51,428 nucleotides of DNA from a virus, in IMG/VR virus record IMGVR_UViG_3300042473_000468, positions 1 to 51,428 of that record, one strand, 5' to 3'. The notes under the pieces are model-generated. The model was given only the letters and a program-made list of their open reading frames with translations, had not been told where the DNA came from and did not search any database. The translations under genes and the position numbers were made by a program. This document shows, in pieces, positions 8,985-18,262 of this stretch (its first letter is position 1; the number at the start of each line of letters is the position of its first letter).

Positions 8985-10260
8985 TAAAATAAAAAATTCT
9001 AGTTTCTGTGTTTTGCCATTCATTCATGTGGCTGCAGATCCTGGTGGGGAAATTAAACCATGCTGTCTGACAAGAAATAGAAATGTGGATGCAACTGGCA
9101 AGCCATATAATTTAGGGTATGATAAAATTGAAACATTTTTCAACAGCGATTATATGAAATCACTGAGAAAAGATATGATGACAGACGTTCGCCCAACTAC
9201 ATGTCAGACATGTTACGATGAAGAATCTTCTGGCGGTATTAGTCAGCGACAGACATATACTAAAGAATGGTTTGAAAAAGACCCAGAACTAACTCAAAAG
9301 ATACTAGACAGTGAATTACAAGATTATCAAATTGAACCAGATATTAAATATTTTGATTTGAGATTTGGCAATATGTGTAATCTAAAATGTAGAAGTTGTG
9401 GTCCTGTTAATAGTGTACAATTGTTAAAAGAGTCAAGAGAAATACAGATTAATAATCCGGAAATAAGAAAATATTTTTTGTTCAATGATAAAAAAGTTGA
9501 CAATATCAATGATTGGTATCAAACATCTGAATTTTGGGAAAATTTTGTATCTCAAGAAGACAACGTAGAACAACTATATTTTACTGGTGGTGAACCAACT
9601 ATTATTGAACAAAACTATGCAATATTGAATAGATTGGTTGAAACTGGACGATCACAGTCTGTGTCATTAATTTTTAGTACTAACATGACAAACATTCAAC
9701 CTAAGTTTTTGGATTTAATAAATCAGTTTAAGAGTGTGACATTTTTGGCAAGTTGTGAGGGATATGGTAATGTTCATGAGTATCTTAGATATCCAGCCAA
9801 GTGGTCGGTATTTGAAACCAACATTCGTAAATTGGCAAAAATGGATCCACATAGAATAACTATACATTGCACTCCAGTTGTTCAGTCGGTTAATCTCAGT
9901 CAGATCACTGAATTCTTTAAATGGATTGATTCAATAAATGAAGAATATGGATTTAATAGAGTAAACATTTTACCTATAGTATTAACATTTCCCACTCACT
10001 TGACGTTTGAAATTCTCCCATATGATATGAAACAACGAGCATTGATTAAACTTAACGAGTTTTTGAAAACATCTAGATCATCATTAAATCCTCATTTTGT
10101 GGGTAGAATTAATGTAATAGTTGACAAATGTAATAAAGACATGTATAATGAGACAGAACTTATAAAATTTAAAGAGTTTACACTGCTTCTGGATCAGCAT
10201 AGAGAACAGAGTTTAAACACTGTTAATCCGGAATTATATCAATTGATTTCAAAACTATGA
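8977..10260 (+). CDS. radical SAM protein with N-terminal twitch domain (copy 4)
   Basis: A 427-residue protein. The twitch part has FCVLPFIHVAADPGGEIKPC followed by a second Cys, then TTCQTCYDEE. The core has CNLKCRSC at about 134-141 and YFTGGEPTIIEQ, followed by FSTNMTN. It is the copy closest in its N-terminus to the truncated ninth copy at 13586 (both read FCVLPFIH). A cysteine-containing ASCEGYGNVHEYLR replaces the ISLDGY strand of its relatives. ATGA junction with the next gene. Substrate unknown. Confidence 0.85.
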   Translation: MSNKIKNSSFCVLPFIHVAADPGGEIKPCCLTRNRNVDATGKPYNLGYDKIETFFNSDYMKSLRKDMMTDVRPTTCQTCYDEESSGGISQRQTYTKEWFEKDPELTQKILDSELQDYQIEPDIKYFDLRFGNMCNLKCRSCGPVNSVQLLKESREIQINNPEIRKYFLFNDKKVDNINDWYQTSEFWENFVSQEDNVEQLYFTGGEPTIIEQNYAILNRLVETGRSQSVSLIFSTNMTNIQPKFLDLINQFKSVTFLASCEGYGNVHEYLRYPAKWSVFETNIRKLAKMDPHRITIHCTPVVQSVNLSQITEFFKWIDSINEEYGFNRVNILPIVLTFPTHLTFEILPYDMKQRALIKLNEFLKTSRSSLNPHFVGRINVIVDKCNKDMYNETELIKFKEFTLLLDQHREQSLNTVNPELYQLISKL

Positions 10261-11171
10261 ACAATTTAAATACATCAATAGAATTGGCATTAGATACAAA
10301 TTGTCAGGCAATGTGTATTCATTGCTCGCCATCATATAGTGATTTCTATAGAAATGAATCTGATTCTTTAACTCAAATTACTGATCATAGAGTAATCAAA
10401 GCATTTTATAGAACCAGAGCTAAAAATGCATTCACAGAAAAATCTGAAATTAAAAATTCTGTATATTGGGATAATTTTTGGCAAAATTTAACTCAATTGA
10501 CTGAGATTAGTTTGAATGGTGGTGAACCATTACAAAGTGAAAACACATTAAAATTAATAAAAGATTTAAGTAATCATGATCATGCCAGTAAGATAACATT
10601 AAAAATATTTACTAGTGGAATGTCAATTCCTGATTGGTTTTTTGAAATATTAGAAAAATTTAATCAGGTCATTATAACATTCAGCATTGATGCTACTGAA
10701 GAACAAGCCGAATATCTTAGATGGCCAATTAGATGGGAATCCGTAGTTGATAATGTAAAAAAATCAATGTCATATTCAAATGTTAAAATATATTTCGCTC
10801 TATCGGTTCATTCATTAAGCTTAAGTTGTTTTCCTGATATAATTAAGTGGATATTCAGTTTAAATTTAAACTTGGATTATAATCCTTTAACTTTTAAATA
10901 TGTTCATAGACCAACTTGGATGGATGTAAGATTTGTTGAACAACATACTAAAGAATATATAAATCAAATAATTTGGGACTTTATTGGCCAATGCAATCAA
11001 GATGACTGTCACAAATTATTAATTAATTCTCTCAAAGGATGTTTAGATTTTATGTGGCAACATAAAGATCAAAGACAAAATGTATTACTTCGTAATTTTA
11101 TTATTAGTATGGATAAAAAGCGTAATACTAATTTTGATATAGTTTTTCCCAAACTAAACAAGGTCATATGA
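10257..11171 (+). CDS. radical SAM protein lacking the twitch domain
   Basis: A 304-residue protein that begins directly with the radical SAM core: CQAMCIHC starts at residue 16. LNGGEPLQSENT and FSIDATEEQAEYLRWP follow, the latter like the twitch-bearing neighbours. It is about 115 residues shorter at the N-terminus than its relatives, and the start is fixed by the ATGA junction, so this is not a mis-called start. The first motif is CQAMC rather than CNLKC. It may be a derived copy that lost the auxiliary cluster domain, or may work together with a twitch-bearing neighbour. Confidence 0.8.
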   Translation: MNNLNTSIELALDTNCQAMCIHCSPSYSDFYRNESDSLTQITDHRVIKAFYRTRAKNAFTEKSEIKNSVYWDNFWQNLTQLTEISLNGGEPLQSENTLKLIKDLSNHDHASKITLKIFTSGMSIPDWFFEILEKFNQVIITFSIDATEEQAEYLRWPIRWESVVDNVKKSMSYSNVKIYFALSVHSLSLSCFPDIIKWIFSLNLNLDYNPLTFKYVHRPTWMDVRFVEQHTKEYINQIIWDFIGQCNQDDCHKLLINSLKGCLDFMWQHKDQRQNVLLRNFIISMDKKRNTNFDIVFPKLNKVI

Positions 11172-12424
11172 AATTTAATTTAAAAGAATCTAAAACTTTT
11201 TGTGTATACCCATTTATTCACATGGCAACGTTGACCAATGGCAATGTCACTCCATGTTGTATTGCCGCCGGAACATCTGATAATTTAAATTCAATGACTA
11301 TAAAGCAGGCATGGAACAGCAATGACATGAAAAGTATACGATTGGCAATGATGGCAGATCAGCCAGTTAAAAATTGTAAACAATGCTATTTCGATGAAGA
11401 GTATGGTATAGAAAGTCATAGACTTAAATCAAATAAGTTTTATTCATCTAAATACTCAGAAAAACTTGATTTAGCTTTAGAATCAGTAGATGAATTCGGA
11501 CATAGTAGTATTGATCCATTTACACTAGATATTAGAGCCGGAAATACATGTAATCTAAAATGTATAATGTGTCGTCCAAATGAAAGTTCTAAATGGTTGG
11601 CTGATAGTAAACTATTAAGTGAAATCAGTCAAAATCCATCACTGAAATCCATATGGACTAGTAACTCAATGATTGACATTGGTCAGTTTACGTGGGTTGA
11701 AAAACCAGAATTTTGGAAAGAATTTGAAATATTAGTTCCAGAACTACAAGAAATAATATTTGGCGGGGGCGAACCGTTCTTATCAAAAAGCATTAATAAT
11801 TTAATACAGTACATGGTAGATACTGGACATAGTGAACATATTAAAATTAGATTTCATACTAATGGAACTCAAATACCCACTTCGTTTTGGTCATTGATTC
11901 CAAAATTTAAAGAAATAGAATTGATGTTCTCTATAGATGGATATGATGATAAAAATTACTATGTCAGATATCCTGCTCAATGGTCTGAGATAGAACATAA
12001 TGTTAATCTTAGCATTGCTAGTGGTGCAAAAACAATGATCTTAACCAGTATACATGCTCTTAATGTTTTAGATTTAGTAGAATTATATCGCTGGTGGATG
12101 AAATTAGACTATAAAAATACTACTAGATATCCTATTGTTTTGGGAAGAGTATACAATCCAACATATTTAAATCCACAGATTCTTCCAAAAAATGTTAAGA
12201 ATAAAATTGAACAGAAAATACAGGAATTTTTACTTGAAGTCAATGACAAATTTCCTGAATATTATTTTACGTCACTGAAAAGCAATCTTAGTTGGATTTT
12301 AGAATCTTCTAATACTAATATTGAAGCCATTACTGAGTATGTGACACATTTAGATACAATTAGAAAAACTAACTTTTCAGAAACATTTCCAGAACTTAAT
12401 CAATTACTAATGAATAATGAATAA
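11168..12424 (+). CDS. radical SAM protein with N-terminal twitch domain (copy 5)
   Basis: A 418-residue protein, ATGA-coupled to the previous gene. Twitch part: FCVYPFIHMATLTNGNVTPC with a second Cys, then KNCKQCYFDEE. Core: CNLKCIMC at about 128-135, IFGGGEPFLSKS, RFHTNGTQ, FSIDGYDDKNYYVRYP. The C-terminal RKTNFSETFPELNQ motif is shared with copies 1, 2 and the 10257 gene. Full set of cluster ligands. Substrate unknown. Confidence 0.85.
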   Translation: MKFNLKESKTFCVYPFIHMATLTNGNVTPCCIAAGTSDNLNSMTIKQAWNSNDMKSIRLAMMADQPVKNCKQCYFDEEYGIESHRLKSNKFYSSKYSEKLDLALESVDEFGHSSIDPFTLDIRAGNTCNLKCIMCRPNESSKWLADSKLLSEISQNPSLKSIWTSNSMIDIGQFTWVEKPEFWKEFEILVPELQEIIFGGGEPFLSKSINNLIQYMVDTGHSEHIKIRFHTNGTQIPTSFWSLIPKFKEIELMFSIDGYDDKNYYVRYPAQWSEIEHNVNLSIASGAKTMILTSIHALNVLDLVELYRWWMKLDYKNTTRYPIVLGRVYNPTYLNPQILPKNVKNKIEQKIQEFLLEVNDKFPEYYFTSLKSNLSWILESSNTNIEAITEYVTHLDTIRKTNFSETFPELNQLLMNNE

Positions 12425-13589
12425 CAAATCATCTGATCTATTTTGTTACGCTCCTTGGACTCATTTATATGTTAATCCAGATAGTAGATTATTGCCATGT
12501 TGTTTGTATGAGGATAAGAATCATGAATTTTCAGTATTAAATAATACTCATTCAATTTTAGAATCAATGAATCATCCAAGAATGATTCAAATTAGATCGG
12601 AATTTATACAACATAAAATTCCTGCAGGCTGTTACAAATGTGAGTCTCAGATGAAAATGAATATGACTCCTTATAAACAAAAAATAAATAATATTGCTGA
12701 GTCTTCTGATAAACCAATTGAAATACTACAAGATGGAACAGTTGAACATTTTGAACCATTGTACTTGGATATAAGATTTGGAAATTTATGTAATTTAAAA
12801 TGTTTAACATGCAGTCCTACTTTTAGCAGTAGCATTGCGGTTGAATTCAATAAAATACATAATAGAAAAAATAAAACTCTACATAGATTAGATCATGAGA
12901 TTATAGACGAAATTTTTAATGATCTAGTTCAGGTTAAAGAAATATATTTGGCTGGTGGTGAACCACTGATAACTGAAGAAAACTATAATCTACTGAATAT
13001 CTTAATAGAACATGAATTAGATCCAAGTTTAACCTATAATACTAATTTGACAAACATTCAATATAGAGATAAGCAGTTGACTGATCTATGGAACAAATTT
13101 ACTAATATTACTGTAATTGTTAGTTTGGATGGTTATAAACATGTCAATGATTATATCAGATATGGATCTGATTATGATTCAGTTATTAATAATATTTTGA
13201 CAGTAAAGCAACAGACGCCACATGTCAAAATAAAAATAAATAGTGTGGCTAGTGTAATGAGTATGTTGTCTCTTCCTGACTTGGGACAGAATCTATTGTC
13301 AACACATATATGTTCCGCCAAAGATATTATGTATAGTATTGCTCATCAACCAGAAAATATGGATCCCACGGTTTTACCATTGGATAAAAAAAATCAGATT
13401 GTAGAACGATGGGAAAGTTATATACTATGGCTAACTGAAAACAATCATGATTATGATTATATAGATCGTTGTCGTGGGTTGATCAATTATATGATGAGTA
13501 AAGATAATTCCATAAAATTTGAACAGATAATTTATAAACTTCAAGAAACTGATCGATTCAGAAATTCTGATTATAAAACTATACTATGA
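12417..13589 (+). CDS. radical SAM protein with N-terminal twitch domain (copy 6)
   Basis: A 390-residue protein overlapping the previous gene by 8 bases. Twitch part: FCYAPWTHLYVNPDSRLLPC with a second Cys, then AGCYKCESQ. Core: CNLKCLTC at about 125-132, YLAGGEPLITEE, VSLDGYKHVNDYIRYG. It is the last intact radical SAM gene of the array. Its TGA is overlapped by the ATG of a truncated ninth copy. Substrate unknown. Confidence 0.85.
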   Translation: MNNKSSDLFCYAPWTHLYVNPDSRLLPCCLYEDKNHEFSVLNNTHSILESMNHPRMIQIRSEFIQHKIPAGCYKCESQMKMNMTPYKQKINNIAESSDKPIEILQDGTVEHFEPLYLDIRFGNLCNLKCLTCSPTFSSSIAVEFNKIHNRKNKTLHRLDHEIIDEIFNDLVQVKEIYLAGGEPLITEENYNLLNILIEHELDPSLTYNTNLTNIQYRDKQLTDLWNKFTNITVIVSLDGYKHVNDYIRYGSDYDSVINNILTVKQQTPHVKIKINSVASVMSMLSLPDLGQNLLSTHICSAKDIMYSIAHQPENMDPTVLPLDKKNQIVERWESYILWLTENNHDYDYIDRCRGLINYMMSKDNSIKFEQIIYKLQETDRFRNSDYKTIL

Positions 13590-13642
13590 ATTATAATGAC
13601 TTTTGTGTATTACCGTTCATTCATACTATTGATAGATTCTGA
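13586..13642 (+). pseudogene. remnant of a ninth twitch radical SAM gene (N-terminus only)
   Basis: An ATG that overlaps the preceding stop (ATGA) opens an 18-codon frame reading MNYNDFCVLPFIHTIDRF then TGA. FCVLPFIH is the exact start of the twitch domain in the intact gene at 8977. No radical SAM core follows; after about 50 bases a different small gene begins. This looks like the stub left by a deletion that removed the rest of a ninth copy and joined the array to the carbamoyltransferase genes. Confidence 0.65.
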
Positions 13643-13691
13643 TTCTCCAGAATGTATTTATATTAATAAATATATCACATGGAGTAATATT

Positions 13692-13790
13692 ATGTTTATA
13701 GTCAAATTTTTCAAACGTCTGATCAGAGAATATAGATTTAAAAAACGTCTAAAAGAATTACGTGAAAAAGATCCATTTATATACAAATGA
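13692..13790 (+). CDS. 32-residue basic protein next to the carbamoyltransferase
   Basis: The ATG at 13692 has GGAG seven bases upstream and is preferred over the longer frame from 13596, which runs through the radical SAM remnant. The peptide has a short hydrophobic start (MFIVKFF), a Lys/Arg-rich middle and ends KDPFIYK. From memory, small proteins ending in a DPFIY-type motif accompany carbamoyltransferase genes in bacteria; I cannot confirm this here. The ATGA overlap with the carbamoyltransferase gene suggests they act together. Confidence 0.55.
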   Translation: MFIVKFFKRLIREYRFKKRLKELREKDPFIYK

Positions 13791-14728
13791 TACATTGGGG
13801 AGTAAACGCATTAAACCACGGACATGGTATTGCCGTATTTAAAGATGATAAATTTATTGACAATTATGTTGGTCAACATGATCAAATATCAAGTTTAAAC
13901 ATTGATTTAGCACTTGAACACGGAACTCCTGACCGAATTTTTTGGTATGAAAATCCTTGGATAAAAAAGGCTCGGCAAATATATGCTGGTCAATATAATA
14001 GGGCATTTGATTTTAGTGTATTACCAAAAAATTATATGAATCTATATACATCAGCGCCTATTACGTATACTTCACATCATTCTAGTCATGCGGCGGCTGG
14101 ATATTATACAAGTCCATTTAGTAACTGTGCAATTGTGGTTCTTGATGCAATAGGAGAATTTGAATGTGCTACAATTTGGCAAGCTAAACACGGTGAATTA
14201 CATAAAGTATGGAGTCGCAATTATCCACATAGTTTAGGATTATTTTATAGTGCATTTACTAAGTTAGTGGGACATACACCAATCAAAGACGAATACTTAT
14301 TACAAAACATGGCAGAATTGGGAGATTCTACCAGATATTATAATCTCGTATTAACATATATGAATGGTCTGATTCATTCTCAGAAGAATCTTCATCGTGG
14401 TATATCTGATTGGCCTCACGAGATTAAAAATTTGCAAGATAAATGTGACATTGCTGCATCTGTTCAACAAGTATTTGAAATTCAAATTGAATCAGTTATG
14501 ATAAAAGCCAAACAGTTAACTGATGCAGATTCATTAGTTTACATGGGAGGTTGTGCTATGAACAGTAAAACGAATAAAGACATTGTAGAACCAATGTGGA
14601 AATATATATGGTCATTGCCGAATCCGGGTGATGAAAGTAGTGGTATTGGTTCAGTATTATATCATACTAAAAATCGTATACGTAATTATCAATGGAATTC
14701 AGTTAAACATATTACTATCAAACTTTAA
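13787..14728 (+). CDS. carbamoyltransferase, N-terminal (Kae1-like) domain only
   Basis: A 313-residue protein. It shows the NodU/TobZ-type carbamoyltransferase N-domain: GVNALNHGHGIAVF at the start, HHSSHAAAGYYTSPF at about residue 97, VVLDAIGEFE, GGCAMNSKTN and NPGDESSGIGS. Known enzymes of this family carbamoylate hydroxyls of sugars or natural products and have a second, YrdC-like C-terminal domain that makes carbamoyl-adenylate (total about 550-600 residues). That domain is absent: the gene stops right after the N-domain and a minus-strand gene follows within 6 bases. The missing step might come from a host YrdC/TsaC-type protein, or the protein may have changed function. Its place beside glycosyltransferase-like genes fits glycan decoration. 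Confidence 0.75.
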   Translation: MIHWGVNALNHGHGIAVFKDDKFIDNYVGQHDQISSLNIDLALEHGTPDRIFWYENPWIKKARQIYAGQYNRAFDFSVLPKNYMNLYTSAPITYTSHHSSHAAAGYYTSPFSNCAIVVLDAIGEFECATIWQAKHGELHKVWSRNYPHSLGLFYSAFTKLVGHTPIKDEYLLQNMAELGDSTRYYNLVLTYMNGLIHSQKNLHRGISDWPHEIKNLQDKCDIAASVQQVFEIQIESVMIKAKQLTDADSLVYMGGCAMNSKTNKDIVEPMWKYIWSLPNPGDESSGIGSVLYHTKNRIRNYQWNSVKHITIKL

Positions 14729-14733
14729 AACTT

Positions 14734-15363
14734 TTACTTACGCCAGATACTCATGTATCTGGTATATTGATCAGTATGAAATTGTCCTGAAAATAATGGA
14801 TTATATACATTGTTCATATTCTCAAAGTCATTTAAACTTTGACTACATCTAATATGTTCTGAACAATCAAAAAAGTTATTGCCTTGAACCACTATTAAAC
14901 TTCCTGGACAGATCATGTTAAACCAGTGATCATAAGTAAATTGATCTACATGTTCACTACTAGTATTGATTACTACATCACTGGTAATACCCCAATCATA
15001 ATCATATGATTTCATATCATTGGTAATAGCCTTGAATCTCCACTCATCCATTTCATATGGTTTATTGATCATATCTGCTATTGACTCACACCATGGATCC
15101 AGATCAATGCTACGAATCTTTTTAACTGGCAAATGTTGAAACATCATACTGGCCAATATTCCAATCCATCCTCCAAATATATATACATTACTTGGTTGAT
15201 TCATATATTGTTTTAATGTGTTTACTAACCAGGCTTTACTCTGAAGTTGTCCGGACCAAGTAGCGTCTAGAGCGCGAGTACGTTCGTCGTCTGGTAGATT
15301 TCTAATAGCATTAAACCAATATATCAAATCATTGGTATTGATGGTGAGTGATTGACTTGTCAT
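14734..15363 (-). CDS. SAM-dependent methyltransferase (class I)
   Basis: A 209-residue protein. VYIFGGWIGILASMM is a variant glycine-rich SAM-binding loop after the first strand, and IRSIDLDPWCESIAD is the acidic strand-2 end that binds the SAM ribose. A later DVVINTSSEHVDQFTYDHW and PGSLIVVQGNNFF fit the rest of the Rossmann fold. Methyl acceptor unknown; it may be a base, sugar or protein. It is the only minus-strand gene in the first 18 kb, wedged tail-to-tail with the carbamoyltransferase, and has a late-type promoter directly upstream. Confidence 0.65.
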   Translation of the reverse strand: MTSQSLTINTNDLIYWFNAIRNLPDDERTRALDATWSGQLQSKAWLVNTLKQYMNQPSNVYIFGGWIGILASMMFQHLPVKKIRSIDLDPWCESIADMINKPYEMDEWRFKAITNDMKSYDYDWGITSDVVINTSSEHVDQFTYDHWFNMICPGSLIVVQGNNFFDCSEHIRCSQSLNDFENMNNVYNPLFSGQFHTDQYTRYMSIWRK

Positions 15364-15367
15364 ATAT

Positions 15368-15376
15368 ATATTTATT
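15368..15376 (-). promoter_or_regulatory. late-promoter-like motif AATAAATAT (minus strand)
   Basis: On the minus strand AATAAATAT ends four bases before the methyltransferase ATG. It is divergent from the motif at 15399. Confidence 0.35.
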
Positions 15377-15398
15377 TTTGGTTACATGTATTATAAAG

Positions 15399-15406
15399 TA
15401 AATATT
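15399..15406 (+). promoter_or_regulatory. late-promoter-like motif TAAATATT
   Basis: TAAATATT ends three bases before the ATG at 15410 and helps pick that ATG over the one at 15386. Same spacing as other late-type motifs here. Confidence 0.35.
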
Positions 15407-15409
15407 AAC

Positions 15410-18259
15410 ATGGATAATAATGAGTTAGAACGTAGACGTAAATTGTGGGAACAAGGATTTTGGGAAATTCCAGATGATATAGACTGCGATAAATTTGATT
15501 TTAACTGGCGTCCATACCCGTATGATCGTCCATATGTTCACGAATTTGGAACTCAATGGCAACGCACGGGCGGGCCAAGATTTGTAGTTCCTGAATATGA
15601 AGGAATAAAATATCGTACTGAACAACAGTCCAAAAAGATACAAAGCAAAATAATTCCTAGTAACTTTAAAGTTCTAGTTGATGATAATATAGAATTTGAT
15701 TATAGTTGGCATCCAGATAATACAGAACCTCCATTTATTTGGGTATTTGGCAATCAACATTTAAGTTCATCTGAAATGCCAACTGTTGAATATCATGTTA
15801 CTGGAGCCACTGAAAGAAAATTTGTCACTGATGTTTCTGCCAGAATTATTGGAGATCCTCAGTGTTGGAGAGTATTAATTCCTGTTGATTCTACATTTGA
15901 CTTTAACTGGACTCCACATCCATATGATCCTCCATATATATATGTTTGGGGTAACAAATGGAATGATGCTACTATTGAGCCAACAGTTGAATATCATATG
16001 TCTGGAGCAACTGATCGTAAGTATATAACTGATTCAGTTGCCAATTTAGAACCTACTAAAGATAATTGGACTGTATCAAATCCAGAAGATAATAGTAGTT
16101 TTGATTTTAGTTGGAGACCAAATCCATTTAGTCCACCTCAAATCTATCAATGGGAAAATAATGGTCCAGTATATACTGTTCCAAATGCTACTGAAATTGT
16201 TTATATGACTAGAGAAGATTCTAATGACATTATTGCCAAATATTATGTTACAACTACATTAGAAGATTTGATCGAACAACATTCAACAGAAGTATTCTGG
16301 GCATTGAACCGTGATTTGAATTATGATAAGTTTGATTTCAATTGGAAACCAACATCAGATAACTTCAGACATATAAATGTATTTGGAACTTCATTGAGTA
16401 AAGATGTAGCCACATACTATATTAATGGACCAATTTGGAGTAAAGGATTCAGAGAACTTAACTATATAGACTATGAACTTGATATTGTTACTGATCTAGA
16501 TATGTTCTATGTCAATCGTGGAAATAATTCAGATCAGTTTGATCAATTGAAATTACAATTCCCACAACTACAAAAAACCAGATATGCCAGTAGCTGGATT
16601 GATACTATCAATCGTTGTATAAAGAAATCATCCACCAAACTTATATGGATATTAAGTAGTGAAGTAGACTATAGTGAGTTTCAGTTTGATTTTTATCCAA
16701 GTCATTGGCAACGCAACATGATTCATGTATTTGGTACTCAGTGGTCACATTGGGGAAATACATATATGATTAATACTGAATCATTTGAGACAGATACCAA
16801 ATATCTAAAACAGATAGAACATGTCAAGAATATTAATTTTGTTAGACGTAGACGAGCCAAGATATCACAATGTCTACATGACATTGTTTATATTGATTTT
16901 GGAAATAAATCTGATTCACTATATCAATTACAAGACAAATGTGATGGTCATCAAATAACAGTGTTGTCATATGATAATAGTTATATTGAGACATTGACCA
17001 AGTGGGTCAATAGTAAATCAGAATATGAAATCAAACAAGAACATTATGTTTGGGTTTGTTCTAGTTTGTGTGACTACGAGAATTTTGATTTTACTTGGGT
17101 AGGAGACCCATTTCAATTTAATCAAGTACATGTATTCTCAAGTAAATTTGAAAACTCAAGACAAAAGTTTGGTGATACATTCTTTATCAATATAAATGAG
17201 TTCAAGAAAGAAAGTGAAGACTTAACTTCGCTTGAAGCTTATAGTAAATCTGTAAATTACATTGGACATATAACAGTTCCCAGATTAAAACATCCTGTTA
17301 TTGAACATGATTATGATAGTCAAGCAGATGCTATTATGAAAATTTCTAATAGAAATTGGCCGTACTATGAATTAATTAATGGTAATTCTGCTTCTGAAAA
17401 TAAGCAAAATGTAGTTCCTAATATGTGGGATTCTCGTGATCATCAGATAATTATTACTAGTACGGGATCATCACGAATTTTTGTTCCTGATATATCAATT
17501 GATATAGTACAGTCTGAAGTATATGATTATCCAAACATAAAGATGTCTGAACAATTAGATGAATCCAAATCATTGGACATTGTATTCTTTAGTAATGGAG
17601 AGCCAAATGCTGATGAAAACTATGATCAAATACTGAAAATAGTATCAGATCAAAGTTTATCTAATAGAGTAGTCAGAGTTAAAGATGTAGTTGGACGAGT
17701 TGCCAGTCAACATGCCGCGGCCAATGTCAGTAATACTAGTTGGTATTTTTTAGTTAACGGTAAACTCAAAGTAAATCCAAAATTTGATTTTTCATGGCAA
17801 CCAGATAGATTACAGAGATCAAAACACTACATCTTCATGGCAACAAACCCAGTTAATCATTTAGAATACGGTCATCAGGCTATTGTAGCAAACAATAAAC
17901 GATTGACATTATTAACTGACGTTCGTGGTCTAGACTTTACAATGGATAGTGCACATGAAGTTGTAGATATGAATTCTGGAGTTGCTATTTATAATACTGA
18001 TAGTTGGACTACTTGGAGAACTGCATTTAGAGAATGTATTAAACTCAAACATTATAGTGTTGTCAATGACAATCAACAGAACTTGGATCGTTTGAATACT
18101 TGGTTAACTGTTGGTGATGGTAAAAATGGACAATGGAGTACTGGTGGGGCATATGATGCCATGGAGTACTATGAATCAGTTAATGGTGAATTGTCAGAAT
18201 TAATGAAATCTTATGATTGGGCAATGTTGAAAAAACTTTACGATAGTAAGTATAGTTAA
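15410..18259 (+). CDS. 949-residue repeat protein with degenerate glycosyltransferase-like C-terminal domain
   Basis: The ATG at 15410 is chosen for its spacing to a late-type promoter; an in-frame ATG lies at 15386. Eight copies of a motif like (F/Y)DF(N/S)Wx(P)...(P)xIxxFG(N/T)xW occur near residues 30, 93, 162, 230, 307, 422, 558 and 791, spaced about 65-80 residues at the N-terminal end and wider later. Between repeats lie EYHVTGATERKFVTD-like linkers. The last 230 residues (VKDVVGRVASQHAAANVS, WYFLVNGKL, TWRTAFRECIKL, GKNGQWSTGGAY) follow the motif order of the protein at 1911-2855, but the DGD there is replaced by VNG. It may be a scaffold or binding protein, or a glycosyltransferase whose active site lies elsewhere. 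No signal peptide or membrane segment. Function unknown. Confidence 0.6.
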   Translation: MDNNELERRRKLWEQGFWEIPDDIDCDKFDFNWRPYPYDRPYVHEFGTQWQRTGGPRFVVPEYEGIKYRTEQQSKKIQSKIIPSNFKVLVDDNIEFDYSWHPDNTEPPFIWVFGNQHLSSSEMPTVEYHVTGATERKFVTDVSARIIGDPQCWRVLIPVDSTFDFNWTPHPYDPPYIYVWGNKWNDATIEPTVEYHMSGATDRKYITDSVANLEPTKDNWTVSNPEDNSSFDFSWRPNPFSPPQIYQWENNGPVYTVPNATEIVYMTREDSNDIIAKYYVTTTLEDLIEQHSTEVFWALNRDLNYDKFDFNWKPTSDNFRHINVFGTSLSKDVATYYINGPIWSKGFRELNYIDYELDIVTDLDMFYVNRGNNSDQFDQLKLQFPQLQKTRYASSWIDTINRCIKKSSTKLIWILSSEVDYSEFQFDFYPSHWQRNMIHVFGTQWSHWGNTYMINTESFETDTKYLKQIEHVKNINFVRRRRAKISQCLHDIVYIDFGNKSDSLYQLQDKCDGHQITVLSYDNSYIETLTKWVNSKSEYEIKQEHYVWVCSSLCDYENFDFTWVGDPFQFNQVHVFSSKFENSRQKFGDTFFININEFKKESEDLTSLEAYSKSVNYIGHITVPRLKHPVIEHDYDSQADAIMKISNRNWPYYELINGNSASENKQNVVPNMWDSRDHQIIITSTGSSRIFVPDISIDIVQSEVYDYPNIKMSEQLDESKSLDIVFFSNGEPNADENYDQILKIVSDQSLSNRVVRVKDVVGRVASQHAAANVSNTSWYFLVNGKLKVNPKFDFSWQPDRLQRSKHYIFMATNPVNHLEYGHQAIVANNKRLTLLTDVRGLDFTMDSAHEVVDMNSGVAIYNTDSWTTWRTAFRECIKLKHYSVVNDNQQNLDRLNTWLTVGDGKNGQWSTGGAYDAMEYYESVNGELSELMKSYDWAMLKKLYDSKYS

Positions 18260-18262
18260 TTA

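Noticed and set aside
13596-13691. N-terminal extension of the 32-residue protein gene
   Set aside because: It runs through the radical SAM remnant; the GGAG-preceded ATG at 13692 fits better.
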